In this document: positions 1 to 7,146 of the stretch, piece after piece
Numbering within the stretch: the stretch's first letter is position 1
Layout of the letters: the number at the start of each line of letters is the position of its first letter
Source of the DNA: Caldifarciminota bacterium
GTDB lineage: Bacteria; Hydrothermota; E44-bin80
Length of the DNA stretch: 11,596 nt
Direction: 5' to 3'
Assembly (NCBI GenBank): GCA_023127905.1
Contig: JAGMEZ010000574.1
Span: 1-11,596, forward strand
Notes under the pieces: generated by a model
Told to the model about the DNA's origin: nothing
The model's database searches: none
The model's input: the letters and a program-made list of their open reading frames with translations, nothing else
Position numbers and translations under genes: made by a program

Positions 1-16
1 AGTTTAGTTTTCGAAA

Positions 17-64
17 AGGGACAGGTCCCTATGGACATGTATTATTCCAGGGGGACCTGTCCCT
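17..64. repeat. Long hairpin of GGGACAGGTCCC-type arms, possible operon end
   Basis: Positions 17-29 (AGGGACAGGTCCC) and 52-64 (GGGACCTGTCCCT) are exact reverse complements. Inside them TGGA (32-35) pairs with TCCA (46-49), leaving a loop of about ten bases. Each arm is also nearly self-palindromic (GGGAC-AG-GTCCC). It lies about 70 bases past the stop of the last gene. On the minus strand the stem is followed by TTTTCGAAAAC, so it could act as a weak intrinsic terminator, but the T tract is only four bases. The sequence resembles REP-like interspersed repeats seen in many environmental genomes; that resemblance is from memory. Confidence 0.6.
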
Positions 65-133
65 CCTCAACAATAAAATGAGGATTATTTTCTCATTATG
101 TGAGTTATGCAGATAAGTATTTTAGTTAATTGT

Positions 134-796
134 CTAATGTGTTATGGAATGGAAGAAGGGAATGAGCCAGTCGTTAATGAGGAAGTGTATCCTTCCAATA
201 AGAAGGGAGATACGAGCCATTACAGTATATCCAAAGGATGCTCCAAATGCAACCATGATAAAAATGATGCCAACCTTTGCTGTCCCACCGATAAAACCTT
301 TGTGCTCCTTGGAAAAATAGAAATACATAATGGTGGTAATAGTCCCAATTATAATTATCAGATTATTAATTGGATGGTGCCAGAGGTTTGTAATGGGATT
401 ATTGAATGTGAGAGAGCTTCCAATGATTGGAAGGATTGTACTCTGTATCTGTGGGATAACATAACCCTGCATTTGCTGGACGACAGCAAGTCCTGAGCCT
501 ACACCAACTGATACTGCAATAGGCCATCTACTTACCCAGGCAATTTGCTTAAACCATCTTGCGAGCATCATTGCACCAAAAATACCAGGTATTATAACCA
601 GCCAGTGATGCTGCAGTAATGGATTAATAAGTTTAGGCATAAGGAAATAGTCCCAGGTGTAAAAACAGGCATAAGCTGCGGAAACCCCTACATAAACATG
701 CTCGGCAAATTTATAAAAGGGATTATCCTTGTAAAGGAAAGAGAAAATCATCAGGGTTAATCCCGCTGCAATCCAGATACCGATTATCTGTCCCAT
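134..796 (-). CDS. Multi-helix membrane protein, module B gene (d)
   Basis: A 220-residue integral membrane protein of unknown function, the last gene of the cluster. Predicted helices lie near residues 3-21, 32-50, 66-80, 89-107, 144-161 and 172-200. It is a clear paralogue of the 238-residue protein at 3479-4195. Shared blocks are SFLYKDN.FYKFAEH, FSKEHKG, and FGASFGYTVMARISLLIGR followed by FL..DWL near the C-terminus. Such charged-aromatic blocks next to helices suggest conserved contacts with partner subunits (inference). Compared with its paralogue it lacks an N-terminal hydrophobic segment of about 20 residues. The ATG overlaps the stop of the preceding gene by one base (TAATG), and AAGGA lies about nine bases upstream, so translation is probably coupled. 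No catalytic motif is recognised. Confidence 0.9.
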   Translation of the reverse strand: MGQIIGIWIAAGLTLMIFSFLYKDNPFYKFAEHVYVGVSAAYACFYTWDYFLMPKLINPLLQHHWLVIIPGIFGAMMLARWFKQIAWVSRWPIAVSVGVGSGLAVVQQMQGYVIPQIQSTILPIIGSSLTFNNPITNLWHHPINNLIIIIGTITTIMYFYFSKEHKGFIGGTAKVGIIFIMVAFGASFGYTVMARISLLIGRIHFLINDWLIPFFHSITH

Positions 797-1638
797 TATT
801 CAGTCCTTTTCTTCTTTATTCTTTCTATCCTTCTCATCATAAAGAATCCAATGTTTCCAATAACAATAAACAGAACGATTAGTATGTGTGCCCAAGCCTG
901 GGAAGACATTCTTATCATCGCTTTATCAGGATGCTCTATAAGTTTCTCATATGCAGCTGCACCTGCCATGCCGCCTATAAGACCCTCTATCTGGCGTGAA
1001 CCAAGATAAGGGTAAATGTCTGGTGTAACAACTGCTGTTGTCCCCATAATAATTCTCACACCAAATCTTCCCCATGCATACCGTGCCCAAATTTCACCCA
1101 TATCACCAGCTTCAAAACAGGCAACAAGTCCAATATCACTATAATTATGAATCGGTTTCATCATTGGAAATGAATCAAGAGGTTCACCTGTTATATCAAT
1201 GTCAAAGACACTCCTTATCTCTCTTCCCATCTGTATCATTACAAGCCCTGCACCGGGTCTGTATCCAATGTTTATATAGTCAACACCATATTCAACATCG
1301 AATTCCTGAGCAACCTCTTCGAGTATAATGGTCGAAAGTGGAATACCAGTTGGCCAGTGTCCCATCATTATCACTTTGAGTTTCTTCTTAAAAGCATGCC
1401 GCAGGACAGCAGTCATCATAGGACGTAACTCCGGCATACTCGCAGGGTCAAAATCTGTTGAGAATAAAACCGGTGTCCCAGCAGGAAGACCGTCTAATAC
1501 ATCGTACGCCATTTGTGCCGATTCTGATACTGCAACGGTAGAGGGTATCCTGAAGACAATGGGAATAATAATTACCAGAGCAAGGAGTAGATAAATGATT
1601 CTCCTGTCAATTTTCGATAATCGTTCCCATATACTCAT
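796..1638 (-). CDS. Bitopic membrane protein with extracytoplasmic domain, module B gene (c)
   Basis: A 280-residue protein with a membrane helix at each end (about 13-30 and 247-267). Basic residues flank the outer sides (K9, R12, R13; RRIERIKKKR at the end), so both termini should be cytoplasmic and residues 31-246 extracytoplasmic. The middle looks alpha/beta, with strand-like segments such as PVLFSTDFDP, LKVIMMGHWP and DYINIGYRPG. It is paralogous to the protein at 4199-5065. Shared blocks are TD(F/Y).P...PEL.PM, GVDY...GY.PG, PLDS.PMMK.I.NY.DI and GG..GAA.YEKLI. Function is unknown; I recognise no enzyme motif. The start overlaps the upstream stop as ATGA, and GAGAGGA about ten bases upstream can serve as ribosome binding site. 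Confidence 0.9.
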   Translation of the reverse strand: MSIWERLSKIDRRIIYLLLALVIIIPIVFRIPSTVAVSESAQMAYDVLDGLPAGTPVLFSTDFDPASMPELRPMMTAVLRHAFKKKLKVIMMGHWPTGIPLSTIILEEVAQEFDVEYGVDYINIGYRPGAGLVMIQMGREIRSVFDIDITGEPLDSFPMMKPIHNYSDIGLVACFEAGDMGEIWARYAWGRFGVRIIMGTTAVVTPDIYPYLGSRQIEGLIGGMAGAAAYEKLIEHPDKAMIRMSSQAWAHILIVLFIVIGNIGFFMMRRIERIKKKRTE

Positions 1639-2273
1639 TGTAAATACGTCCTCTCAATTCCCAGGATTATCCTTAGTGACATAGCAAATGCACCAAGCGC
1701 AATTCCTATCCATATTCCCCTTTTTGCAGCCATCTGTGGTATGAACATAAACCAGTCACTGAACCTGGTTAAAAATTTAAAGAATGCATTCTCTGCAATG
1801 GGTACCCTTCCAAGCATAACAATAACCGCCGCAACAAGAAGCAAGGTTGCATTTAGCCTTCGCGCCCTGAAGGCTCGGTATGCCGCAGAAGCAATAAAAA
1901 AGGCGAGAAGGGCAAACATTGTTGCAGACAGTGGGATTACCATATAATCGTACACAAAGTACAGGGAGGAACCGGGAGTGAGGGAATAACCCTTATACTG
2001 AAATGCAGAAATAATCCCGGCAACAAACACTCCAATAAAGAAGAATGTAAGAATTAGACTGAATCCCCATCCTGAGTCTTTTCTTTGTATGTGTGTAATA
2101 TGTTTTCTGAGTAGACTATGGACACCGAGAAGCAGTGCAAACCCTGTAATGATAATTGCCCAGTCAATGAGAATGTCCTGTACTTCGTTAAATGGTCTGT
2201 GTGGGATAAAAAAGGCGATGATAATGGCAACACCAGTTAGAAACGTAAGCAGTAGAGGTATCTGTCTTCTCAT
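1635..2273 (-). CDS. Six-helix membrane protein, module B gene (b)
   Basis: A 212-residue integral membrane protein with six predicted helices (about 5-23, 36-53, 70-91, 110-133, 141-158, 185-204). It is paralogous to the 231-residue protein at 5065-5760. Both begin MRR(Q/K)IPL, then FFIPHR after helix 1, and share SGWG/PGWG before helix 3. They also share FALLAFFIASAA-like residues in helix 4, RAF(R/K)AR between helices 4 and 5, VMLGRVPI after helix 5, MAA.RGI before helix 6, and ILGIER.YL at the C-terminus. Function is unknown. It starts three bases after the stop of the fibronectin-type gene; an AAGGGG ribosome binding site eight bases upstream lies inside the end of that gene. It overlaps the next gene by ATGA. 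Confidence 0.9.
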   Translation of the reverse strand: MRRQIPLLLTFLTGVAIIIAFFIPHRPFNEVQDILIDWAIIITGFALLLGVHSLLRKHITHIQRKDSGWGFSLILTFFFIGVFVAGIISAFQYKGYSLTPGSSLYFVYDYMVIPLSATMFALLAFFIASAAYRAFRARRLNATLLLVAAVIVMLGRVPIAENAFFKFLTRFSDWFMFIPQMAAKRGIWIGIALGAFAMSLRIILGIERTYLQ

Positions 2274-2276
2274 TCT

Positions 2277-3482
2277 TTAACCCCTTGTAAACCAGTTTAC
2301 AAGATTCAGAAACCATGTTCCGAATGGACCAATATTAAGACCTCCAAGTATACCCATAATGGTTCCAATAATAATAACCGCAATAATGACAACTTTAGAA
2401 GTATCCTCGCCCTTGATGGTTCCCAGCATAACAGGGTCACGTGAAAGATAACTTGATGCTGCAAACATCTCCTCGCCAATTAGTGTATAATCACATGCTG
2501 AGATGAAAAATGGAAGCTGTGTTACACGGTCAGTGCCTGCAATCTGGATAGCACCAACCGAATGTCCTGTCTCAGCAAGTATCAAGGATTCTGCATAGAA
2601 GACCCCCTGGAGGAATATAGCCCCAGGCTTTTCCCTTATCATTATACCGTCAACGCCTGCAGCAAACCCAAATTGGTCTTGCGTAAGATAGAATATATCC
2701 TTCTCATTAAAATTATCCGGTCTTCCAGCCTCTGTATATGACTGCTTGACTATCTCCTGTGCAGCAGTCATAACAAGAGGATCATAGTTGGGCATTATAA
2801 GCCTCGTTTCATACTCTGCTGTTTTTTTGGCAATCTTTCCAAGAATGGTTAATGCTGCAATTGTTGCAATGTGATATAAATAACCTATTCCAGGGCAGAA
2901 TAGAACAGGTTTCCCCATCTCTGTGGACCTGCCTACTGCCTCCTCAACGGCATCAAGACCGGCTATTTTACGTATAAAAAGCTTCGTCCCTTTCACCTTC
3001 GCCCTCGATAAATAAAAGGCAAAGAAGAATGTAAATAAAACTCCAAAGATTAAATAATTCCATCTACCATGGTGGAACCATTGAGGAAAAGACTGAGCCG
3101 ATGCCACGTTTGATGCTTCGGATTCAACTTTGTCTTTTGTCTGTGACTTCACCTTATAATAGTACGTGACCTTATCCTTTTCAACATCCTGGTCATCATA
3201 TCCAGTTCTCCCAGCCCCAACAGTCCCTATGTAATCAAAAGGACCCTCCTTTGACGGTGCCCTGAAAACGTTGTAAAGTATTACACTGTTTAAGCCATCT
3301 CCATCGTCTTTTGAAATTGTCCATTGTAAGGCTATACTTTCACCTTCATCGTTTGGTGTATCCATTGCAATTACATCTGTTGGTGGTGCAGGACGAACAA
3401 CCTCAATAACCTTAGTTGTATCTGATTGAAGCGAATCGGGTGATTGTTGTATGAGAAACAAAAATGCTAAAAGAACATTCAT
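2277..3482 (-). CDS. FN3-domain membrane protein with DUF6754-like domain, module B gene (a)
   Basis: A 401-residue protein. In order: a short hydrophobic N-terminus (2-11) that is a poor but probable signal sequence, a fibronectin type III domain (about 32-130, ending with YYYKVKSQT and S.ASNVASA), a membrane helix (142-159), a conserved domain (about 166-360), and a C-terminal helix (363-382). The basic segment after the first helix (SRAKVKGTKLFIRK) puts the conserved domain in the cytoplasm and FN3 outside (inference). Conserved blocks match the paralogues at 5770 and 7147: AGLDA, EAVGR.TEMGKP, EAGRPD.FNE, QFGFAA.VDGIM, AESLILAETG, GAIQIAGTD, QLPFF..ACDYT.IGEE. It is the most diverged of the three copies. 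I believe the domain is Pfam DUF6754; unverified. ATG overlaps the upstream stop (ATGA); GGAG lies eight bases before it. A TGA just upstream in frame excludes a longer start. Confidence 0.92.
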   Translation of the reverse strand: MNVLLAFLFLIQQSPDSLQSDTTKVIEVVRPAPPTDVIAMDTPNDEGESIALQWTISKDDGDGLNSVILYNVFRAPSKEGPFDYIGTVGAGRTGYDDQDVEKDKVTYYYKVKSQTKDKVESEASNVASAQSFPQWFHHGRWNYLIFGVLFTFFFAFYLSRAKVKGTKLFIRKIAGLDAVEEAVGRSTEMGKPVLFCPGIGYLYHIATIAALTILGKIAKKTAEYETRLIMPNYDPLVMTAAQEIVKQSYTEAGRPDNFNEKDIFYLTQDQFGFAAGVDGIMIREKPGAIFLQGVFYAESLILAETGHSVGAIQIAGTDRVTQLPFFISACDYTLIGEEMFAASSYLSRDPVMLGTIKGEDTSKVVIIAVIIIGTIMGILGGLNIGPFGTWFLNLVNWFTRG

Positions 3483-4195
3483 TTTATAACTCCAAGCCAG
3501 TCATGGAGAAGGAATTGCATCCTTCCAATAAGTAACGAGATACGAGCCATAACTGTATATCCAAACGAAGCTCCAAATGCGATCATTATAAACCATATAC
3601 CGAGATTGGCGGTTTTTCCGAGAAGACCTTTGTGTTCTTTTGAGAAGAAGAAATAAACAAGTGTAGATATAACCCCTACGATCATTATGGAAGCGCTGAT
3701 CGAAAGCGTAACATAAAGGGTGCTTCTTGTCTGCTCAAAGATATTTGCCTGGAATGAGGGTGCAATCCCCATTCCAGCATAAGAACCGACAACAAATGCA
3801 ATGGGAATCCTTATTAACCAGGCTTGCTTTTTTGTAAATATGGAGAGCATAAGCAACCCGAGTAATGTGGGAATAACTATTCCAAGAAACAAGTATAAAC
3901 TAAATTTGTCATTTACAATGTATGTTCTTGTAATGAACAATGGGTCAAAAACCCTTCTGATAAATGCATTCTGCCATACAACACTGACGCTGTAGCCAAC
4001 CGAGACACCGACAAATAAGTGTTCTGCAAACTTATAAAATACATTATCCTTATAAAGAAAGGAATAGATTGAGAGTGTCAATATCGCTGCTATCCAGACC
4101 ATAATGCTTTTCGAGGGTTCACCCTTTATGAACATAAGAACAAAAATCGCAATCATTATGACCGAACCAATAATAAGACCCTTTCTTTCTTTCAT
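3479..4195 (-). CDS. Seven-helix membrane protein, module A gene (d)
   Basis: A 238-residue integral membrane protein with hydrophobic segments near 6-24, 28-47, 57-75, 99-119, 127-145, 165-184 and 195-222. It is paralogous to the protein at 134-796, with near-identical blocks FSKEHKG and FGASFGYTVMARISLLIGR and a shared YKDN.FYKFAEH motif. It has one extra N-terminal helix (MKERKGL... to about residue 24) that the paralogue lacks, which would place the N-terminus on the opposite side or make that segment a signal anchor. Function is unknown. It starts three bases after the TAG of gene (c), with a weak AGGT about ten bases before the ATG. Its stop overlaps the start of module B gene (a), so the two modules are physically joined. 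Confidence 0.9.
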   Translation of the reverse strand: MKERKGLIIGSVIMIAIFVLMFIKGEPSKSIMVWIAAILTLSIYSFLYKDNVFYKFAEHLFVGVSVGYSVSVVWQNAFIRRVFDPLFITRTYIVNDKFSLYLFLGIVIPTLLGLLMLSIFTKKQAWLIRIPIAFVVGSYAGMGIAPSFQANIFEQTRSTLYVTLSISASIMIVGVISTLVYFFFSKEHKGLLGKTANLGIWFIMIAFGASFGYTVMARISLLIGRMQFLLHDWLGVIK

Positions 4196-4198
4196 AAT

Positions 4199-5065
4199 CT
4201 AACTACCTATTGGTCCCCCTTTTTTCTTGTGGCTCTTACTTGCAAAAAACGCAATATTTCCAATTATTATCAAGAAAAGAATAACAAGATGTGCTATCGA
4301 TTGCGCATCCATACCGATTGTTGCAATCTCTCGTGCCTTTGTATATCCTTTTTGCTTTATTAATTTCTCATATTCAGCTGCGCCTTTCAAACCTCCAAGC
4401 ATGCCGACAAATTGCCCGGAATCAAGGTATGGGTAATACTGTGCTGCACTAACCGCAGTCACTCCAACCGCCATAAGTTCTCCATAACGAGCAACTGCAT
4501 AGGTAACCCAGGTTATGGGAATGCTTGAACCCGCCAGATCAATAATCAAAGCAATATCATCATAGTTACGGATATTCTTCATCATTGGAAGACTATCAAG
4601 CGGAATACCATAAGCATCCGTGGGAAACGCTAATCTAACATCTTCACCTATATACATAACAATCGCTTGAATACCTGGCTGATAGCCAAGGAATACATAA
4701 TCAACACCGCTTTTAGCCTCCGGAAATTCAGGTAAAATAAAATCAAGACCTGCCTGTGCCATTCCTGCACCCTGAGGATACAGGGCAAGTAATATTACTC
4801 GTCTCTTTGAGGTAAAACATTGTCTGAGTAAAGCATAGAGCATCGGATCAAGTTCCGGTGCCGTCGATGGTGCATAGTCAGTGGCAATAAGTAAAGGAGG
4901 ACCTTCTGGTGGAATATTTTCTACAGCATCGAAAACATCTTTTGCTGGTTTTGTAATAGTTAAAGGCAGTTTTAATGGTTTCAGGAAAGGAATTAAAACG
5001 GCAAGACCAATCAGAAGAAAAATCCATCTTCTGTCCAATTTCATTACCTTTTCCCAGAATCTCAT
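4199..5065 (-). CDS. Bitopic membrane protein with extracytoplasmic domain, module A gene (c)
   Basis: A 288-residue protein with helices near 14-30 and 254-275, and a roughly 220-residue domain between them. Basic residues outside the helices (K6, K9, R12, R13; KSHKKKGG at the end) place both ends in the cytoplasm and the domain outside. Paralogue of the protein at 796-1638. Shared segments are TDY.P...PEL.PM (62-75), GVDY..LGYQPG (120-131), GIPLDSLPMMK.IRNYDDIAL (153-173), YPYL.S.Q..G..GG..GAA.YEKLI (211-236) and LFLIIIGNIAFF (263-274). The alternating hydrophobic strands suggest a Rossmann- or flavodoxin-like fold, but I see no nucleotide-binding loop. Function is unknown. Start is TAATG with the preceding stop; a strong GGAGG site sits within the last codons of the preceding gene. 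Confidence 0.9.
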   Translation of the reverse strand: MRFWEKVMKLDRRWIFLLIGLAVLIPFLKPLKLPLTITKPAKDVFDAVENIPPEGPPLLIATDYAPSTAPELDPMLYALLRQCFTSKRRVILLALYPQGAGMAQAGLDFILPEFPEAKSGVDYVFLGYQPGIQAIVMYIGEDVRLAFPTDAYGIPLDSLPMMKNIRNYDDIALIIDLAGSSIPITWVTYAVARYGELMAVGVTAVSAAQYYPYLDSGQFVGMLGGLKGAAEYEKLIKQKGYTKAREIATIGMDAQSIAHLVILFLIIIGNIAFFASKSHKKKGGPIGS

Positions 5066-5760
5066 TAATCCCCTCCTCCAAGGTAACCCCGTTCTATACC
5101 AAGAATAATCTTGAGTGAAGTTGCAATCATTCCCAACCCTATACCCATAAGTATTCCCCTCTGTGCAGCCATATTAGGATACTTGAGTATCCATTCAACA
5201 ATATTAGTTAGGTGGAAAATTTCTGGCAATCTTCTTGTAAGCAATGCACCGATGGGAACCCTTCCAAGCATTACTACGAATGCTGTGACAAGTAGAAGCA
5301 CGGCAGTTAAACTCCTTGCCTTGAATGCTCTGAAAGCAGCCGAAGCGATAAAGAAAGCAAGCAGCGAGAACATCGTGGCACCCATTGGTATCTGGATATA
5401 AGTATATATCACCATCAAACCTGTACCCTGCTCTATTTGCCAGTGAAAATGCTGTACAAACCAGGAAGTTATACGCGTAGCCTGATATGCTCCACCAAGC
5501 ACTCCGATCACTGCTGTCACGACAAGAGATATAAGTGTAACATAACTGTAACCCCAACCGGGTTTTTTTCTCTTTATCTTTCCTCTGTGAACGCGAATAA
5601 GACTGCTTACAGCAAGTATATAATAGAAGATACCAACAATCACAAGCGCATTGAGCATATTTCTGTAAAACTCTACCGAAATACGATGCGGGATAAAGAA
5701 CTGAATTATCATAATAATCCCAAAAACAAATGCTATTGCAAGAGGTATCTTTCTTCTCAT
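5065..5760 (-). CDS. Six-helix membrane protein, module A gene (b)
   Basis: A 231-residue integral membrane protein with helices near 4-23, 37-55, 72-92, 115-141, 151-168 and 201-219. It shares with the 212-residue paralogue at 1635-2273 the start MRRKIPL, FFIPHR after helix 1, a basic KIKRKKPGWG loop, FSLLAFFIASAA in helix 4, FRAFKAR, VVMLGRVPIG, MAAQRGI and the C-terminal ILGIERGYL. The positive-inside rule puts the loop at 57-66 and the FKAR loop in the cytoplasm. Function is unknown. ATG is preceded by AAAGGA at about six bases and lies nine bases after the gene (a) stop. Its C-terminal Gly-Gly-Gly-Asp is encoded by GGTGGAGGAGGGGAT, which doubles as ribosome binding site for the next gene. 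Confidence 0.9.
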   Translation of the reverse strand: MRRKIPLAIAFVFGIIMIIQFFIPHRISVEFYRNMLNALVIVGIFYYILAVSSLIRVHRGKIKRKKPGWGYSYVTLISLVVTAVIGVLGGAYQATRITSWFVQHFHWQIEQGTGLMVIYTYIQIPMGATMFSLLAFFIASAAFRAFKARSLTAVLLLVTAFVVMLGRVPIGALLTRRLPEIFHLTNIVEWILKYPNMAAQRGILMGIGLGMIATSLKIILGIERGYLGGGD

Positions 5761-5769
5761 TGTTTCCTT

Positions 5770-7023
5770 TTACACTTTAAACCAACTCTGAACAAACTCT
5801 ATTATCTTCGATAATACGGCATTGGGGGTGTGTGTTGTAAGAGAAAATCCTGTATTTACGATAGCGCAAATAAATGCGATAACTACAACAACGACAAGTA
5901 TTGCCTTGCCCATATCCTGTGCCTTAAGACTCCCAACAAGCAGCGGTGCTCTTGATAGATAAGCACTTGCTGCATAAAGTTCCTCTCCAATAATTGTATA
6001 ATCACAAGCAGTAACGAAAAACGGAAGTTGTGCAACTGCATCCGTTCCTGCAATCTGTATTGCACCTGTCATATTACCCGTTTCCGCAAGAATAAGGGAC
6101 TCTGCCCAGAACATCCCAAGGAAAAGATTGGTTGCAGGTTTCTCCCTGACCATAATGCCATCAACCGCAGCTGCAAAACCAAACTGGCTGTCCGTGAGGA
6201 AGAAAACCATATCCTCATTAAAGGAATCCGGCCTTCCTGCCTCAAGAAACGATTCTTTTACAACCTGTCTTGCTACAGTCATCACAATTGGGTCTCTATT
6301 AGGCACAATAATTGTGCTTTCATACTCTGCTACTTTCTTTGCCACTGGACCAAGTATATTAATAGAGGCAATAGTAGCAATATCGCTCATTGAACTTAAA
6401 CCCGGAACGTAGAGTATGGGTTTCCCCATCTCCGTTGCCCTCCCCACAGCCTCATCAAGGGCATCGAGACCTGCAATTCTTCTAATAAAAAGTGATTTGC
6501 CTTTCTTCGCCGTTGAAACGAAAAAGAGGAGAAGGGAAACAAATGCCACAACGGCAACAAGAGCGTTAATTCTCCCGGTGTGGAACCACTGGGGCTGTGA
6601 TACTGCACCTTCGGATATTACGGAGAATGGTGAAAATTTACCATCTGATGTTTTTGCTCTTACTTTATAGTAATAGACAACACCATTATTCGTCCTGTTC
6701 TTGAATTCTTCAGTTTTCTTTCCAGCAAACCCTGTTATTTCATATCCGGTTTCTTTATCCTCGCTTCTGAAGATTTCATACCCTACAATGATACCAGAAG
6801 GATCTTCAGTTATCTCCCAGGTAATTGTTATATTCTCACCGGCATCGTTAGGTGTATCAAAAACATTAATTTCAGTAGGGGCTATAATTTCTGAAAGGGT
6901 ATCAGGCAGGGAAATGAGAGTATCCTCTACTGCTACTACTTCAATACCTGCCTGTGAAAAAATAAAAGATGGAACCAGAAATAAAAAAATGAGAAATATA
7001 GCCGTAAATGCCCTATTTCTCAC
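5770..7023 (-). CDS. FN3-domain membrane protein with DUF6754-like domain, module A gene (a)
   Basis: A 417-residue protein. It has a signal peptide (1-25, S-Q-A before the likely cut), a linker rich in acidic residues, a fibronectin type III domain (about 48-138, with TITWE near its start and YYYKVRAKT near its end), a membrane helix (152-172) followed by KKGKSLFIRR, a conserved cytoplasmic domain (176-372) and a C-terminal helix (374-395). Domain blocks include AGLDALDEAVGRATEMGKP, EAGRPDSFNE, QFGFAAAVDGIMVREKP, AESLILAETG, GAIQIAGTD and ACDYTIIGEE. It is closest to the copy at 7147-8382. The start is GTG, supported by AAAGGA five to six bases upstream; an in-frame TGA nine codons upstream leaves no ATG alternative. 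First gene of an eight-gene coupled unit, with its own promoter at 7055-7083. Role unknown; FN3 suggests an extracellular binding surface. Confidence 0.92.
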   Translation of the reverse strand: MRNRAFTAIFLIFLFLVPSFIFSQAGIEVVAVEDTLISLPDTLSEIIAPTEINVFDTPNDAGENITITWEITEDPSGIIVGYEIFRSEDKETGYEITGFAGKKTEEFKNRTNNGVVYYYKVRAKTSDGKFSPFSVISEGAVSQPQWFHTGRINALVAVVAFVSLLLFFVSTAKKGKSLFIRRIAGLDALDEAVGRATEMGKPILYVPGLSSMSDIATIASINILGPVAKKVAEYESTIIVPNRDPIVMTVARQVVKESFLEAGRPDSFNEDMVFFLTDSQFGFAAAVDGIMVREKPATNLFLGMFWAESLILAETGNMTGAIQIAGTDAVAQLPFFVTACDYTIIGEELYAASAYLSRAPLLVGSLKAQDMGKAILVVVVVIAFICAIVNTGFSLTTHTPNAVLSKIIEFVQSWFKV

Positions 7024-7054
7024 AAATATCCTTTCCCATATTATCCATCAATTA

Positions 7055-7083
7055 ATTCTATCAGAAATCAATCTGTCTGTCAA
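7055..7083 (-). promoter_or_regulatory. Sigma-70-type promoter of the eight-gene A+B unit
   Basis: Read on the minus strand, TTGACA (7078-7083) is followed after exactly 17 bases by TAGAAT (7055-7060). This is a full-consensus -35 and a one-mismatch -10. Transcription would begin near 7048, about 25 bases before the GTG at 7023. The 3' part (TAGAATTAATTGATGGATAATATG) resembles the promoter of the paralogous gene at 8396-8424, so the two promoters are probably copies of one ancestor. Confidence 0.8.
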
Positions 7084-7117
7084 GAGAAAAAATGAGATTC
7101 TAAAAATTTTAAATCTC
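7083..7117 (-). terminator. Intrinsic-terminator-like hairpin after the third FN3 gene
   Basis: GAGATT (7094-7099) pairs with AATCTC (7112-7117), and TAAAA (7101-7105) with TTTTA (7107-7111), with C7100 bulged. On the minus strand the stem is followed by CATTTTTTCTC, a six-T run. The stem is AT-rich, so termination may be partial. It lies between the stop at 7147 and the next promoter, where a terminator is expected. The T run ends just before the -35 box. Confidence 0.6.
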
Positions 7118-7146
7118 TGATTAATTTAATACGGTGAACACTCAAA

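Noticed and set aside
107..496. A 129-codon plus-strand open frame at the left edge, with several Cys residues that could suggest a metal site
   Set aside because: It lies opposite the well-supported membrane protein gene at 134-796 and has no ribosome binding site or recognisable motif.
6701..7120. A 139-codon plus-strand open frame opposite the FN3 gene (and a similar one at 8078-8482)
   Set aside because: Both are complementary to the signal peptide/FN3 coding region of the two paralogues; their similarity to each other follows from the gene duplication.
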